In this document: positions 15,942 through 23,557 of the stretch, in pieces | Layout of the letters: each line of letters begins with the position of its first letter | Position numbering within the stretch: the first letter of the stretch is position 1 | Origin: Deltaproteobacteria bacterium | GTDB lineage: Bacteria; JAEEML01 | Assembly (NCBI GenBank): GCA_016283195.1 | Contig: JAEEML010000145.1 | Coordinates: forward strand, 1-31,321 | Reading direction: 5' to 3' | Length of the DNA stretch: 31,321 bases | Made by a program: the position numbers and the translations under genes | The notes under the pieces: generated by a model | Database searches by the model: none | What the model was told of the DNA's origin: nothing | What the model saw: only the letters and a program-made list of their open reading frames with translations

Positions 15942-17443
15942 ATAATTACAATAAAATAGCAGGATTTATTGCTTTATTTTTGCTGAGTGGCTGTATGGCT
16001 ACTCCAGCTCCATCTTCTCCGCAAATGAAAAAATTTGACGGTGTGGTTTCAAGCTCTGTTTTTAGCAATAAACCGACAGCGGCCGAGGGCATTTACATTT
16101 ATCCGGATTTAAGCCAGCGCGGCCACAAAGATGACTTACAACTGGTGGGCGTTGGAGCAGAATTTGACAAAGTTTATCCGTTTTCCATGGTTTCGGTTAT
16201 GACTCCGGACGGCCAGCTTTATTACAACGACGACCCGCATAACATGGTCGCCAACAAAGTCTTCAGTTCAGCTAAGTTGGCCATGAATTCCTTTACTTAT
16301 ACAACTGGTTGCGGCACTATGGGCAGCAATTACTCTTTTTCACCTGTGCGCGATGTCCTTTGCAGTGTAGATAGCGGTTACACTATAAAAACTTCTCTCG
16401 GCAACACTTCCACTTTAACCGTCATGCGCCCGCTTTATCACACAAAATATTATCAGCCCTATACCCGCTATGGCATCAGCAAGCCACAACCGCCGCGCGG
16501 TTACAGCGGCAATAGCGGCCGCCACGGTACAGATGGTATCAACGGTCGCAGCGGTAGCAACGGTAGCAACGGTTCAAGCGGCAGCAGCGGTGGCCACGGT
16601 AGCCGCGGCGGCAACGGCACCGATGGCAGCAGCAATGCCTACGATGGCGAAAATGCCGGTCACGGTGCCAACGGTGAGCGTGGCGATGATGGCCCATATC
16701 TCCTGGTTAATATCCGCCCCATATACAGCAAATTCTACCCGGGCGAAAAATTGGTTTATATGAATATCGACGCCACTTGGCATAATTTGCGCGGCGAAGC
16801 CTACAAGCGTGCCGCTCTCAACTATATTTTTCATCAAAATGAGCAATTTATTGTCACTACTGTCGGCGGCGACGGCGGCCAGGGTGGCCATGGCGGCAAC
16901 GGCGGCGCCGGCGGTCGCGGCGGTAACGGCGGTAACGGCGGCCGCGGCGGTAACGGCGGTAACGGCGGCTATAATCCCGATGGCCGCGGCGGTAACGGCG
17001 GTGATGGCGGTGACGGCGGCAACGGTGGCAACGGCGGCAACGGTGCCATGGGCGGCAACGGCGGTGACGGCGGCAATGGCGGTGACGGCGGCAACGGTGG
17101 CATTATAGAAATTAATCTCTACGGCGATAGCAGCTTTATTGATAATGTCAAACGCAATATCATTTTTAAAAGCGTTGGCGGCCAAAGAGGCGAACGTGGC
17201 CTGGCCGGTAGCAATGGCAACCCGGGTTTGGCCGGCAGAGGCGGCATTGGCGGTGCCGGCGGTTCGGGCGGCGCGGCCGGTTGCGGTCAATCTTGTGGTA
17301 CAGCCGGTAGCAGCGGTTCTCGCGGGCGCGATGGTCGTGCCGGCAAAATGGGCTATACCAATAGCCACCGCACCTATGATGGCGCTCCCGGGCGCAACGG
17401 CTATGGCCAAAATATAACTTTCCACACCAATTACGAGGGCTAA
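15938..17443 (+). CDS. Gly-Gly-X / collagen-like repeat lipoprotein
   Basis: 501 residues, starting inside the previous stop codon. Lipobox LSGC with lipidated Cys19, Met at +2. Residues 30-187 form a non-repetitive domain with two Cys. Three Gly-repeat blocks follow: 188-252 (mixed Gly-X-Y such as GSNGSNGSSG), 310-388 (nearly pure Gly-Gly-Asn/Asp/Arg) and about 414-475 (Gly-X-Y with two Cys). They are separated by ordinary segments at 253-309 and 389-413, and the protein ends in NITFHTNYEG. Few prolines argues against a classical collagen triple helix; block 2 resembles the polyglycine-II layers proposed for PE_PGRS proteins. Likely a surface-exposed stalk or adhesive layer. A long Ala-rich frame on the other strand is an artefact of the repeat. 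The family is not named with certainty. Confidence 0.87.
   Translation: MNNYNKIAGFIALFLLSGCMATPAPSSPQMKKFDGVVSSSVFSNKPTAAEGIYIYPDLSQRGHKDDLQLVGVGAEFDKVYPFSMVSVMTPDGQLYYNDDPHNMVANKVFSSAKLAMNSFTYTTGCGTMGSNYSFSPVRDVLCSVDSGYTIKTSLGNTSTLTVMRPLYHTKYYQPYTRYGISKPQPPRGYSGNSGRHGTDGINGRSGSNGSNGSSGSSGGHGSRGGNGTDGSSNAYDGENAGHGANGERGDDGPYLLVNIRPIYSKFYPGEKLVYMNIDATWHNLRGEAYKRAALNYIFHQNEQFIVTTVGGDGGQGGHGGNGGAGGRGGNGGNGGRGGNGGNGGYNPDGRGGNGGDGGDGGNGGNGGNGAMGGNGGDGGNGGDGGNGGIIEINLYGDSSFIDNVKRNIIFKSVGGQRGERGLAGSNGNPGLAGRGGIGGAGGSGGAAGCGQSCGTAGSSGSRGRDGRAGKMGYTNSHRTYDGAPGRNGYGQNITFHTNYEG
16864..17101 (+). repeat. Imperfect tandem GGC-GGY-AAC/GAC repeats in the Gly-rich lipoprotein gene
   Basis: About 240 bases of imperfect 9-base units (GGCGGTAACGGCGG type) encode Gly-Gly-Asn/Asp/Arg triplets. 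The only breaks are a Tyr-Asn-Pro-Asp insert near 16972-16983 and Ala-Met near 17044-17049. GC content is well above the surroundings. In-frame slippage could alter the length of the Gly block. Confidence 0.8.
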
Positions 17444-17445
17444 TC

Positions 17446-17997
17446 ATGCTTAAAAAAATTCTTTCAATTGCCCTATTTCTGGCTTTTATCATCGCCCCCA
17501 AGGCGGCTACTGCCCTCCCCGGCCCGTTTTTAAGCGGAGTTTCCGTAGGACAAAGCGAGAGCGCTGCTTTTAATGCCCTTAAAGGCGTTTTTTCCAATAC
17601 TTATACAAGCACCAATAAAACCCAACAATATCAACGGGTTTTGCGAGTACATTTTTTAGAGATGCTCAATAAAGCCAAAGCCAAACACAATGTGCTGGAA
17701 AGCGAGGCTTTTATTGTGGGTTGCGACAACGAAGCTGGTTGCGTTATTGCCGCCGTTCACAATAAAAGAGTCACCACTATTTTTGAGACACTTTTTGTGC
17801 CACTCACCGGAGATGCTTTTTCTAAAACAAAATTAAGCAAATATAATAATTTACTTAGTACTTACCGCAGTTCTTGCTCATTAAGCCCGCACACTGTCGC
17901 CGGCAATTCCTTCATCTACACCGGCTCTTGCGGAAGCAGCAAAGTGCGCTGGGAATATTTGCCGCAAGACAATATAGTTTATGTTGTGCACTATTAA
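17446..17997 (+). CDS. Small secreted protein, third gene of the GGX operon
   Basis: 183 residues, starting two bases after the previous stop, with GAGG eight bases before the ATG (inside the upstream gene's end). Typical Sec signal peptide with cleavage likely after ATA (about residue 23). The mature part begins LPGPFLSGVSVGQSESAAF and contains four Cys: two in VGCDNEAGC, two near the C-terminus (SSCSL and GSC), probably two disulfides. The opening GVSVGQSES...AL loosely recalls BamE/SmpA-like small folds, but I do not claim membership. Its position after two lipoprotein genes suggests it is a periplasmic or surface partner of the Gly-rich protein. Confidence 0.82.
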   Translation: MLKKILSIALFLAFIIAPKAATALPGPFLSGVSVGQSESAAFNALKGVFSNTYTSTNKTQQYQRVLRVHFLEMLNKAKAKHNVLESEAFIVGCDNEAGCVIAAVHNKRVTTIFETLFVPLTGDAFSKTKLSKYNNLLSTYRSSCSLSPHTVAGNSFIYTGSCGSSKVRWEYLPQDNIVYVVHY

Positions 17998-18006
17998 TTG
18001 TAATTA

Positions 18007-18660
18007 TTAATTTTTCCCGCTCTCTTCAGGGGATTTGGCTACCGTTTTTTTACTTCTCTTCACGAAATATATAATTCCAAATACAAGGGCTGCGACAGCT
18101 ATGGCGCAAATTATCACCATCTTGCCGTAATTATTGATTTGATTGGCCATATTTTCCAGCGCTTCGATATTATCGCCCAGCGAATAGCCAATCCAAAAAC
18201 TCACATTCATAACAATGGCCGCCCCCAGGCCGGAATGGAATAAAAAAGAGCCGTGGGAAATGCCGGAAAGCCCGCAAGCCATAAAAACGGGAATACGAAT
18301 ACCACCGGGGATAAAACGCACAATAAAAACCATTTTGGCCCCGTATTTATCCACTTTGGTCATGGCCTTTTCCAGCTTATCCGGACTTAAAATAAAACGG
18401 CCAAGGCGACTGGTAAGCAGCGGTTTACCAAACCAGCGGGCCAGAAGATAAGCCCAATAATCGGTAATAACCATACCAAACCAGCAAGCCAGCATGGTAA
18501 AAGGCCAACTGCCATCCAGTTGAGCCGAGAGATAACCGCCCACCATAATATTAAATTCTTCGGCTACCGGGATAAAAACCATATTGAGGCAGAAGAGGGC
18601 TAAAACTGCCAACCAAGGATGCCCACCGAAATAGCCGATTATGTTCATCGCCACATTCAT
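18007..18660 (-). CDS. DedA family membrane protein (VTT domain)
   Basis: 217 residues with four to five hydrophobic segments. The DedA/VTT core shows FIVRFIPGGIRIPVFMACGL (about 112-131), matching the family's F-x-R-F-x-P-G-x-R motif, and an acidic PVAEEF in the first membrane region. Length is typical. DedA proteins are inner-membrane proteins of the same superfamily as eukaryotic TMEM41/VMP1 and are linked to lipid (undecaprenyl phosphate or phospholipid) flipping. No clear ribosome site precedes the ATG at 18660. TATACT lies 13 bases upstream of the ATG, so the mRNA could be nearly leaderless; an internal ATG 12 bases later is the alternative. Converges on the GGX operon with nine bases between stops. 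Confidence 0.92.
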   Translation of the reverse strand: MNVAMNIIGYFGGHPWLAVLALFCLNMVFIPVAEEFNIMVGGYLSAQLDGSWPFTMLACWFGMVITDYWAYLLARWFGKPLLTSRLGRFILSPDKLEKAMTKVDKYGAKMVFIVRFIPGGIRIPVFMACGLSGISHGSFLFHSGLGAAIVMNVSFWIGYSLGDNIEALENMANQINNYGKMVIICAIAVAALVFGIIYFVKRSKKTVAKSPEESGKN

Positions 18661-18719
18661 GGGAGCGCACTATAGTATAATTATTATCTTTAGAATAGCC
18701 TTTTTTTAAAAAAATTACC

Positions 18720-18777
18720 GCTCTATGAGCTAAATAATGATTGATTTAAAGCTAAAAGCGTGTTGCTCTATATGAGC
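18720..18777. repeat. Two short inverted repeats before the zinc-ribbon gene
   Basis: GCTCTATGAGC (18720-18730) and GCTCTATATGAGC (18765-18777) are two versions of GCTC-N-GAGC with centres about 46 bases apart. The second abuts the GGAGGAGG ribosome site of the gene at 18795. They could be paired binding sites for a regulator or a small leader hairpin. Confidence 0.4.
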
Positions 18778-18794
18778 TTTATGGAGGAGGTTCC

Positions 18795-19082
18795 ATGCGC
18801 GGTGAAATTGCTTATCAATATCCGATTTTCATTTTTTTGGCTGTCGGTGTGGCTATCGGCATATTCGTCCTTCTTTTAAAACTGGTATCCAAACCGGAAA
18901 AAAAGGCTCTTTGGCGCTGTCTTTTATGCGGCGCCGAGTTTTCCGGCAGCAAAGAGGACAAATTTAAATACTGCCCCTATTGTGGGGCTAAAAGAGGCAC
19001 GAGAATCGGCCCGCGCCGCGAGGAAAAACCAGAGCCGGTTGATGATGATTACGCCGATATAGACGAAGACCTGTTACGCTAA
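18795..19082 (+). CDS. Membrane-anchored zinc-ribbon protein
   Basis: 95 residues with a strong GGAGG four bases before the ATG. One membrane helix (residues 11-32) is followed by a zinc ribbon: CLLC at 42-45 and CPYC at 60-63. A basic stretch (RIGPRREEK) and an acidic tail (DDDYADIDEDLL) follow. The ribbon should face the cytoplasm if positive-inside holds. Zinc ribbons of this type often bind nucleic acid or proteins. The stop overlaps by nine bases the end of the convergent 391-residue gene. No family recognised beyond the fold. Confidence 0.8.
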   Translation: MRGEIAYQYPIFIFLAVGVAIGIFVLLLKLVSKPEKKALWRCLLCGAEFSGSKEDKFKYCPYCGAKRGTRIGPRREEKPEPVDDDYADIDEDLLR

Positions 19083-20249
19083 ATCCTTTAAAATTTCCGT
19101 ACTAAAGGCCTGCTTGATTTTTTGTGCACCGGCCGCATCCTGCAACAACATAACATCGCCAAGAGCCGCAAATAAATCGGCTAAAAAATGCTGCGCCGGT
19201 TTGCCATCATCACCGGCGGAAGCTATTTGGGCCAGAGAGTTTTCAATGCCGGTGCGCAGGTTGCCGGAAACATTTAGAGCCAGTTTCTGGCGCATGGTAG
19301 CGGAAATATCGCGGTTATTGTACTCGGCGGTGCTACCTGGCAACTTAAATTCAAAATACTTTAAAATATGCGGTATTAAATCGGGGCGCAAAGCAGCCAT
19401 GGAAATAAGTACACTGTGCAATACGCTGGGCACATCATCTTTGGCCGGTGTTCTAAATATCTGATGGTCGGCACCGTCTTCGAGAGCGCTAAAAAAGTGC
19501 GCCCAGACCTTGCCCCAAAAAGCGGCGTAGCCGGCATCAAAATCGGGAGCCAGCCAATAGCGCATACAATATGCCCCAAAAGTGCGGGCTACGCTCTCCA
19601 TCAAGGAGCCTTCCGTAAGCGGGTTGCCCCCGGAGCGTTTGCGCCTTTTAGCCATGGATAGAGGCAAAACAACCTTACGCAAATAAGAATAAAAATGGTT
19701 CCAGAGGTAACCATCAGCCTTGCTCTCTTTTAAGGCAAAGAGCAATAAATCAGCCTGTTCTTTTAATAATTTTGTACCGGTGGTGGCAATTTTTACCGCT
19801 TCGGGAATCATCGGTGCCCGTTGATGCGAAGGAATACCATACATATTTTGGCTTAAAGTATGCAAAAACAGTTTACCTTGCAAAGCCGCAGAAGCCGAAG
19901 TGAGGCAATGATAAAAGCCCAAACCGGCCTTCTCAGCTTGCGGCTGAATATCACCGGATGAGAATATTTTTTTAGGATTTTGTAATAAATCGGCAATAGT
20001 TTCGGCACTGGGGTCGCTATCGGGCGTAAATTCCAGTAAAAGCACCGGCGGCATACGCCAGAGCAGCGAGCCAAGACGGCGCCCTGTCATCTGGCCGGCG
20101 TCCAGAGCTTCATAAAAACCATCACGAAATTCGTCTATTGTGCGCAAAGCTGTCGGCACAGTACTGAGCATCGAAGCCCGTTGACTCCGACTCACTTTCA
20201 TTTGCGCCACGCTGGGCGGTAAAGTTTTTCCGCCAATTCCCATAACCAT
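19074..20249 (-). CDS. Unknown 391-residue helical protein without signal peptide
   Basis: 391 residues from the ATG at 20249 (or 389 from 20243); neither start has a strong ribosome site. There is no signal peptide or membrane segment. The N-terminus is Gly/Ser/Gln-rich (MGIGGKTLPPS), then long amphipathic helices predominate. A basic patch KRRKRSGG lies near residues 203-210. Tryptophans and aromatics cluster around 231-255. I recognise no domain. The start style (short Gly-containing leader, no signal) loosely resembles the metallopeptidase and giant proteins at the left end, without clear alignment. Its last nine bases overlap the convergent zinc-ribbon gene. nth lies 43 bases upstream on the same strand and could be cotranscribed. 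Confidence 0.75.
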   Translation of the reverse strand: MVMGIGGKTLPPSVAQMKVSRSQRASMLSTVPTALRTIDEFRDGFYEALDAGQMTGRRLGSLLWRMPPVLLLEFTPDSDPSAETIADLLQNPKKIFSSGDIQPQAEKAGLGFYHCLTSASAALQGKLFLHTLSQNMYGIPSHQRAPMIPEAVKIATTGTKLLKEQADLLLFALKESKADGYLWNHFYSYLRKVVLPLSMAKRRKRSGGNPLTEGSLMESVARTFGAYCMRYWLAPDFDAGYAAFWGKVWAHFFSALEDGADHQIFRTPAKDDVPSVLHSVLISMAALRPDLIPHILKYFEFKLPGSTAEYNNRDISATMRQKLALNVSGNLRTGIENSLAQIASAGDDGKPAQHFLADLFAALGDVMLLQDAAGAQKIKQAFSTEILKDLA

Positions 20250-20292
20250 AATTTACACCATGGCCTTAAAAGCCGTCATTAAAACTAGCACA

Positions 20293-20949
20293 TTAAGTAG
20301 CCGTGACAAGAGCATAATTGCATAGCGCGGCCACCGGGCATTTAGCGCAAAGCGGTTTTCTGGCCGTGCATATTCTACGGCCATGATTAATAAAAAGACG
20401 ATGAATTAAATTCCACTTATTTTTTGGAAATTTAGCAGTGACATCGCCTTCTATCTTTTCTGGGCTGCCGCCGGCGCTTAAGCCCATTCTGGTGGCCACT
20501 CGTCCAACATGGGTATCAATAGCTAGAGCCGGGATATCCCAGAGCACAGCTAATACCACATTGGCTGTTTTACGCCCCACGCCGGGTAATTTCATCAGCT
20601 CTTCCCGCACCGGCGGCAAATTTCCGCCGGCGGCGCAAACAGCAGCCGCCATAGCTTTTAAATTCGCCGCCTTGGCCCGGTATAAGCCGCAGGATTTAAT
20701 ATATTCGCCAATTTCATCCACCGGCGCCGCCGCAAGGGAAGCAAAATCGGGATATTTGGCAAATAGGGCCGGCGTTACTTTGTTAACCCTTTCATCGGTA
20801 CATTGGGCCGAGAGAATAACAGCCACAATCAGCTGATAAGGCGAGGCGTGAGAAAGCTCTGTTCGCCGCTCTGCCGCTTCGGGATACATAGCTGTAAGTT
20901 TTTGCAATAACTCATTTTTTTGGCTTTTTATCCACACAGTTCCGGCCAT
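20293..20949 (-). CDS. nth: Endonuclease III, base-excision repair DNA glycosylase/AP lyase
   Basis: 218 residues, the normal length. The helix-hairpin-helix LPGVGRKTAN (121-130) carries catalytic Lys127, and IDTHVGR supplies catalytic Asp145. The C-terminal 4Fe-4S cluster loop is complete: Cys194, Cys201, Cys204, Cys210 with the standard C-x6-C-x2-C-x5-C spacing. It removes oxidised pyrimidines from DNA and nicks the resulting abasic site. AGAGG lies before the ATG. A good promoter sits at 20991-21019. Confidence 0.97.
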   Translation of the reverse strand: MAGTVWIKSQKNELLQKLTAMYPEAAERRTELSHASPYQLIVAVILSAQCTDERVNKVTPALFAKYPDFASLAAAPVDEIGEYIKSCGLYRAKAANLKAMAAAVCAAGGNLPPVREELMKLPGVGRKTANVVLAVLWDIPALAIDTHVGRVATRMGLSAGGSPEKIEGDVTAKFPKNKWNLIHRLFINHGRRICTARKPLCAKCPVAALCNYALVTAT

Positions 20950-20990
20950 TTAAAACCTCTCTGACTCACCCACCGGCAACACGAGCCGGC

Positions 20991-21019
20991 AATATAGCAA
21001 AACATGTACTGCAACTCAA
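20991..21019 (-). promoter_or_regulatory. Predicted promoter of nth
   Basis: On minus, TTGAGT (21019-21014), exactly 17 bases, then TATATT (20996-20991). A GC-rich stem, CCGGC and GCCGG with a seven-base loop (20973-20989), lies at the predicted transcription start. About 35 bases of leader would precede the ATG. Confidence 0.55.
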
Positions 21020-21082
21020 TGCGTATATCTATCCTGTATCCATAAGAATTGCTCTTAATCCGTAACAGAATGGGCGTGTGTA

Positions 21083-21097
21083 GAGTGCAAAGCACTC
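21083..21097 (+). promoter_or_regulatory. First leader hairpin of the Lnb-like gene
   Basis: GAGTGC-AAA-GCACTC forms a perfect six-base stem with a three-base loop. No T-tract follows directly. It is the first of two hairpins in tandem before the gene at 21152. Confidence 0.55.
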
Positions 21098-21102
21098 CCC
21101 TC

Positions 21103-21133
21103 TTGCCAAATAGGACAAAAAGTCCTATTGCAA
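21103..21133 (+). promoter_or_regulatory. Second leader hairpin of the Lnb-like gene
   Basis: AATAGGAC-AAAAA-GTCCTATT is a perfect eight-base stem, extended by TTGC/GCAA across a two-base bulge. It ends nine bases before the GGAGG site, which stays unpaired. It could control mRNA stability or transcription read-through into the lipoprotein cluster. Confidence 0.6.
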
Positions 21134-21151
21134 ATGAAGTTTGGAGGAAGT

Positions 21152-22474
21152 ATGCGTCAACACCTTCTACTTATTTTTACCTTACTGTTTTTAGCTTACT
21201 GCCCTGCTCTGCTGGCGGCGCCGCCAGAGGCTCCTCTAGCCACTGCCGATGGCGCCACTGATATTAAACCGCCGCTACCGGAAAACCGCTATGTTATTTC
21301 TTTTCTTATTTTTGGCCAGGGCGACGACCTTTTTTCCCGCTTCGGCCATATTGCCATTGTCGTTGAAGACCAGAAGAAAGGCCACACAAGAGTTTATAAT
21401 TACGGCACTTTTTCTTTTAATGACAAAAAGCTGATGTTCAAATATGCCCGCGGCTATTTGCGGTACTGGCTGGGCATTGTCTCCTATGAAAACACTATTC
21501 GCACCTATAAATATTGGGATCGCCAAATAGATAAGTATATTTTAAACCTCACCCCGGCCGAGGCCCAAAACATTGCCGATATGCTCAGGGTAAATGCCCT
21601 CCCCAAAAATCGCTATTATTTTTACCGTCATTATTATGATAACTGCTGCACCCGCCTGCGTGACATCATCGATCGCCTTACCGGCGGCGCTTTTAAAGCC
21701 GAAAAAAGCGCACAATTTACCCCCGGCCACACTTTTCGCTATTGGACCAGAGATTGCCTCGTCAATATGCCGGTGATGGGCTTTTTGATTGATTATGTGC
21801 TCGGCCGCGAAATAGACCACCCGATAAGTCGCTGGGAAGAATACTTTTTGCCGGCCCGCTTTGAAGAAGATCTGCCTTCTATCACCATGCCAGACGGGCG
21901 CAAATTGATAAAAGAACACCTTATTCTTAACAACCGGCAGGGCCCGGAGCCGCGCGAGCAAACTCCGACCTGGGAGCTGATTGTAGTCATTTCACTAATT
22001 TTAATAATCTTTTTCACTATTATTCTGCCGCCGGTTTTGGGGCCGAAAAAAGGATTAAAACGCCTCTTTAGCTTGGGCCTCGCCTTTTGGGGACTTTTAT
22101 GCGGCCTGGGCGGGCTTATTCTCATAATTTTCCTCTTTACCGCCCACACCGACACCCACTGGAACGAAAATATTGTGGTGACACCAATCACGCACTTTTT
22201 GCTCATTTGGAGCGCCGTTTCATTGTGGCGCAAAAAAGCCAATTCGGAAAAACGTTTTGCAATTCTCAGCAATTATCTCTTTATTCATAGCGCTGTTTTG
22301 CTTATTATCATGCTCCTGAAAATCGGCCCCTTTATTCAGCAAAATTGGGGGCTGATTTTTACTATGCTATTAAGTAATATGTGGCTCGCTTTAGTGGCTA
22401 TTCCACGGCTTAAATTGACAGATAAAAATATTATCGGGAGGTTATTATGCAAAAAAAATGGTTCAAAAGAGTAG
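21152..22474 (+). CDS. Lnb/DUF4105-like candidate lipoprotein N-acyltransferase
   Basis: 440 residues from the ATG at 21152, which has GGAGG four bases upstream; an ATG 24 bases earlier lacks one and would spoil the signal peptide. Residues 1-23 are a Sec signal. Residues 45-250 match the Lnb N-terminal periplasmic domain (DUF4105): FSRFGHIAIVV with His66, RVYNYGTFSF (80-89), GYLRYWLG (101-108), and NRYYFYRHYYDNCCTRLRD (153-171) with Cys165. Four to five membrane helices follow from residue 275. In Bacteroides a protein of this family, Lnb, N-acylates lipoproteins in place of Lnt; a conserved Cys and His are thought to be essential. The next two genes encode lipoproteins, consistent with such a role. 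DUF4105 is confident; the enzyme activity is inferred. Confidence 0.85.
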   Translation: MRQHLLLIFTLLFLAYCPALLAAPPEAPLATADGATDIKPPLPENRYVISFLIFGQGDDLFSRFGHIAIVVEDQKKGHTRVYNYGTFSFNDKKLMFKYARGYLRYWLGIVSYENTIRTYKYWDRQIDKYILNLTPAEAQNIADMLRVNALPKNRYYFYRHYYDNCCTRLRDIIDRLTGGAFKAEKSAQFTPGHTFRYWTRDCLVNMPVMGFLIDYVLGREIDHPISRWEEYFLPARFEEDLPSITMPDGRKLIKEHLILNNRQGPEPREQTPTWELIVVISLILIIFFTIILPPVLGPKKGLKRLFSLGLAFWGLLCGLGGLILIIFLFTAHTDTHWNENIVVTPITHFLLIWSAVSLWRKKANSEKRFAILSNYLFIHSAVLLIIMLLKIGPFIQQNWGLIFTMLLSNMWLALVAIPRLKLTDKNIIGRLLCKKNGSKE

Positions 22475-23481
22475 CTTTTGTCAGCGCTTTGGCTCTGCTC
22501 AGCGGCTGCGGCATCACCGCCGAACAAATTCACAAATGGGGCCACAGCGGCCAATATGACCGCATCAGAGCAGTGCTTTCCGAGCAACCTGACGAAAATG
22601 TGCGTATTGCCGTAGCCACAGAGCTTGGCAAAGGTGACTATGCTTTTGGTATTCCAGATCTTATAAAACTAAGCAAAGATGCCAGCCATAAGGTGCGGGC
22701 GGCCGCTGTAAACGGCCTCGGACAATATGCCGGCGCGGAAGTATATAACGCCATTATCCAACGCACCGGCGATGATAACATCGAAGTAGCCCGCAGTGCC
22801 GAACAGATTTTGCGCACTTGGAACGAAGAAACTGTGCCCTACCTTCTAGAGGCGGTAAATGACCGCAATTACAAAGTGCGGGTTGCTGCCATCACTATTT
22901 TGGGGCGCATGAAAGATTCACAAATTCCCAATGTTTTGCTGGATAAAGCTCAGCGCGATGACAACAACATCGTGCGCCGCGAAGCTGTGCGGGCTATCGG
23001 CAATCTGGGTCTTAAAAATGCCAGAAAGCTTCTTTATAAGATTAAAACCACCGACACCTCACAGGAAGTTGTCTTGGCCGCAGCCGAAGCTCTGGCCAAA
23101 ATTCCCGGCAATATCACCGACATAACTCTTCTTCTGCTGCCATTTCAGGCTGGTAAAGGGCTGCAAAATATCGGTGTTACGGTGGATACCACTTTGTCAT
23201 CTCAAATAACTGCCAACCAACTTTGTCAGCTCATTCAAGGGCCGGAAACCATCACCAGTGATTTGCAATCCACTATGCTAAGTTCTGCCAAAAATATGAA
23301 CGCCGACCAAGTAGTATCCGGCACAATAACCCAGCAAAACGGCAAAATAACCATTGACCTTATGCGTCTTGATGCCAAAACCGGAGCTACCATTCAGAGA
23401 GAAAATTACACCGGCCTCAAAATACAATCTAACGAAGTGGTGCGCGAGTTAGTCCGCCGCTTCATTGCCAAATTTATCTGA
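22447..23481 (+). CDS. HEAT-repeat lipoprotein with FlgO/CsgG-like C-terminal domain
   Basis: 344 residues. Its start lies 28 bases inside the previous gene, with GGGAGG five bases before the ATG, so the two are probably coupled. Lipobox LSGC, lipidated Cys21. Residues 35-225 are clear HEAT repeats, e.g. HKVRAAAVNGLGQY (81-94), YKVRVAAITILGRM (about 142-155) and NIVRREAVRAIGNLG (about 174-188). Residues 226-344 (LLLLPFQAG, then ADQVVSGTI, then LDAKTGATI) resemble the alpha/beta domain of FlgO, CsgG and related outer-membrane lipoproteins. Gly at +2. The mature N-terminus CGITAEQ is echoed in the next gene. Likely an outer-membrane assembly or scaffold lipoprotein facing the periplasm. Confidence 0.87.
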   Translation: MQKKWFKRVAFVSALALLSGCGITAEQIHKWGHSGQYDRIRAVLSEQPDENVRIAVATELGKGDYAFGIPDLIKLSKDASHKVRAAAVNGLGQYAGAEVYNAIIQRTGDDNIEVARSAEQILRTWNEETVPYLLEAVNDRNYKVRVAAITILGRMKDSQIPNVLLDKAQRDDNNIVRREAVRAIGNLGLKNARKLLYKIKTTDTSQEVVLAAAEALAKIPGNITDITLLLLPFQAGKGLQNIGVTVDTTLSSQITANQLCQLIQGPETITSDLQSTMLSSAKNMNADQVVSGTITQQNGKITIDLMRLDAKTGATIQRENYTGLKIQSNEVVRELVRRFIAKFI

Positions 23482-23516
23482 TAAATCTGCACTAAACCTG
23501 CCGTTAAATTGCCCAA

Positions 23517-23532
23517 AACACCAATAGGTGTT
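23517..23532 (+). promoter_or_regulatory. Small hairpin between the HEAT and CpoB-like lipoprotein genes
   Basis: AACACC-AATA-GGTGTT forms a perfect six-base stem with a four-base loop, 35 bases after the upstream stop. No T-tract follows, so it is not a standard terminator. A second hairpin begins eight bases later. Confidence 0.5.
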
Positions 23533-23539
23533 ACCATAG

Positions 23540-23557
23540 CTCCGTTTTTTTGCGGAG
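23540..23557 (+). promoter_or_regulatory. Hairpin that may mask the ribosome site of the CpoB-like gene
   Basis: CTCCGT pairs with GCGGAG around a T6 loop (one T-G pair). The right arm contains most of the GGAGGG ribosome site for the ATG at 23564. Opening the stem would be needed for translation, so this could be an RNA switch, thermometer or coupling device. The stem is short and may be unstable in practice. Confidence 0.45.

Noticed and set aside
16864-17101. Possible CRISPR or non-coding repeat array
   Set aside because: Units are contiguous, in frame, without spacers, and encode Gly-Gly-X.
16574-17425. 283-codon Ala/Val-rich minus-strand frame
   Set aside because: It is the reverse complement of the GGC/AAC repeats in the Gly-rich lipoprotein gene; no ribosome site, and the sense gene is coupled in an operon.
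17994-18018. A/T-only stem with T-run between convergent genes as a terminator
   Set aside because: Stem of only about five A/T pairs; too weak to call.
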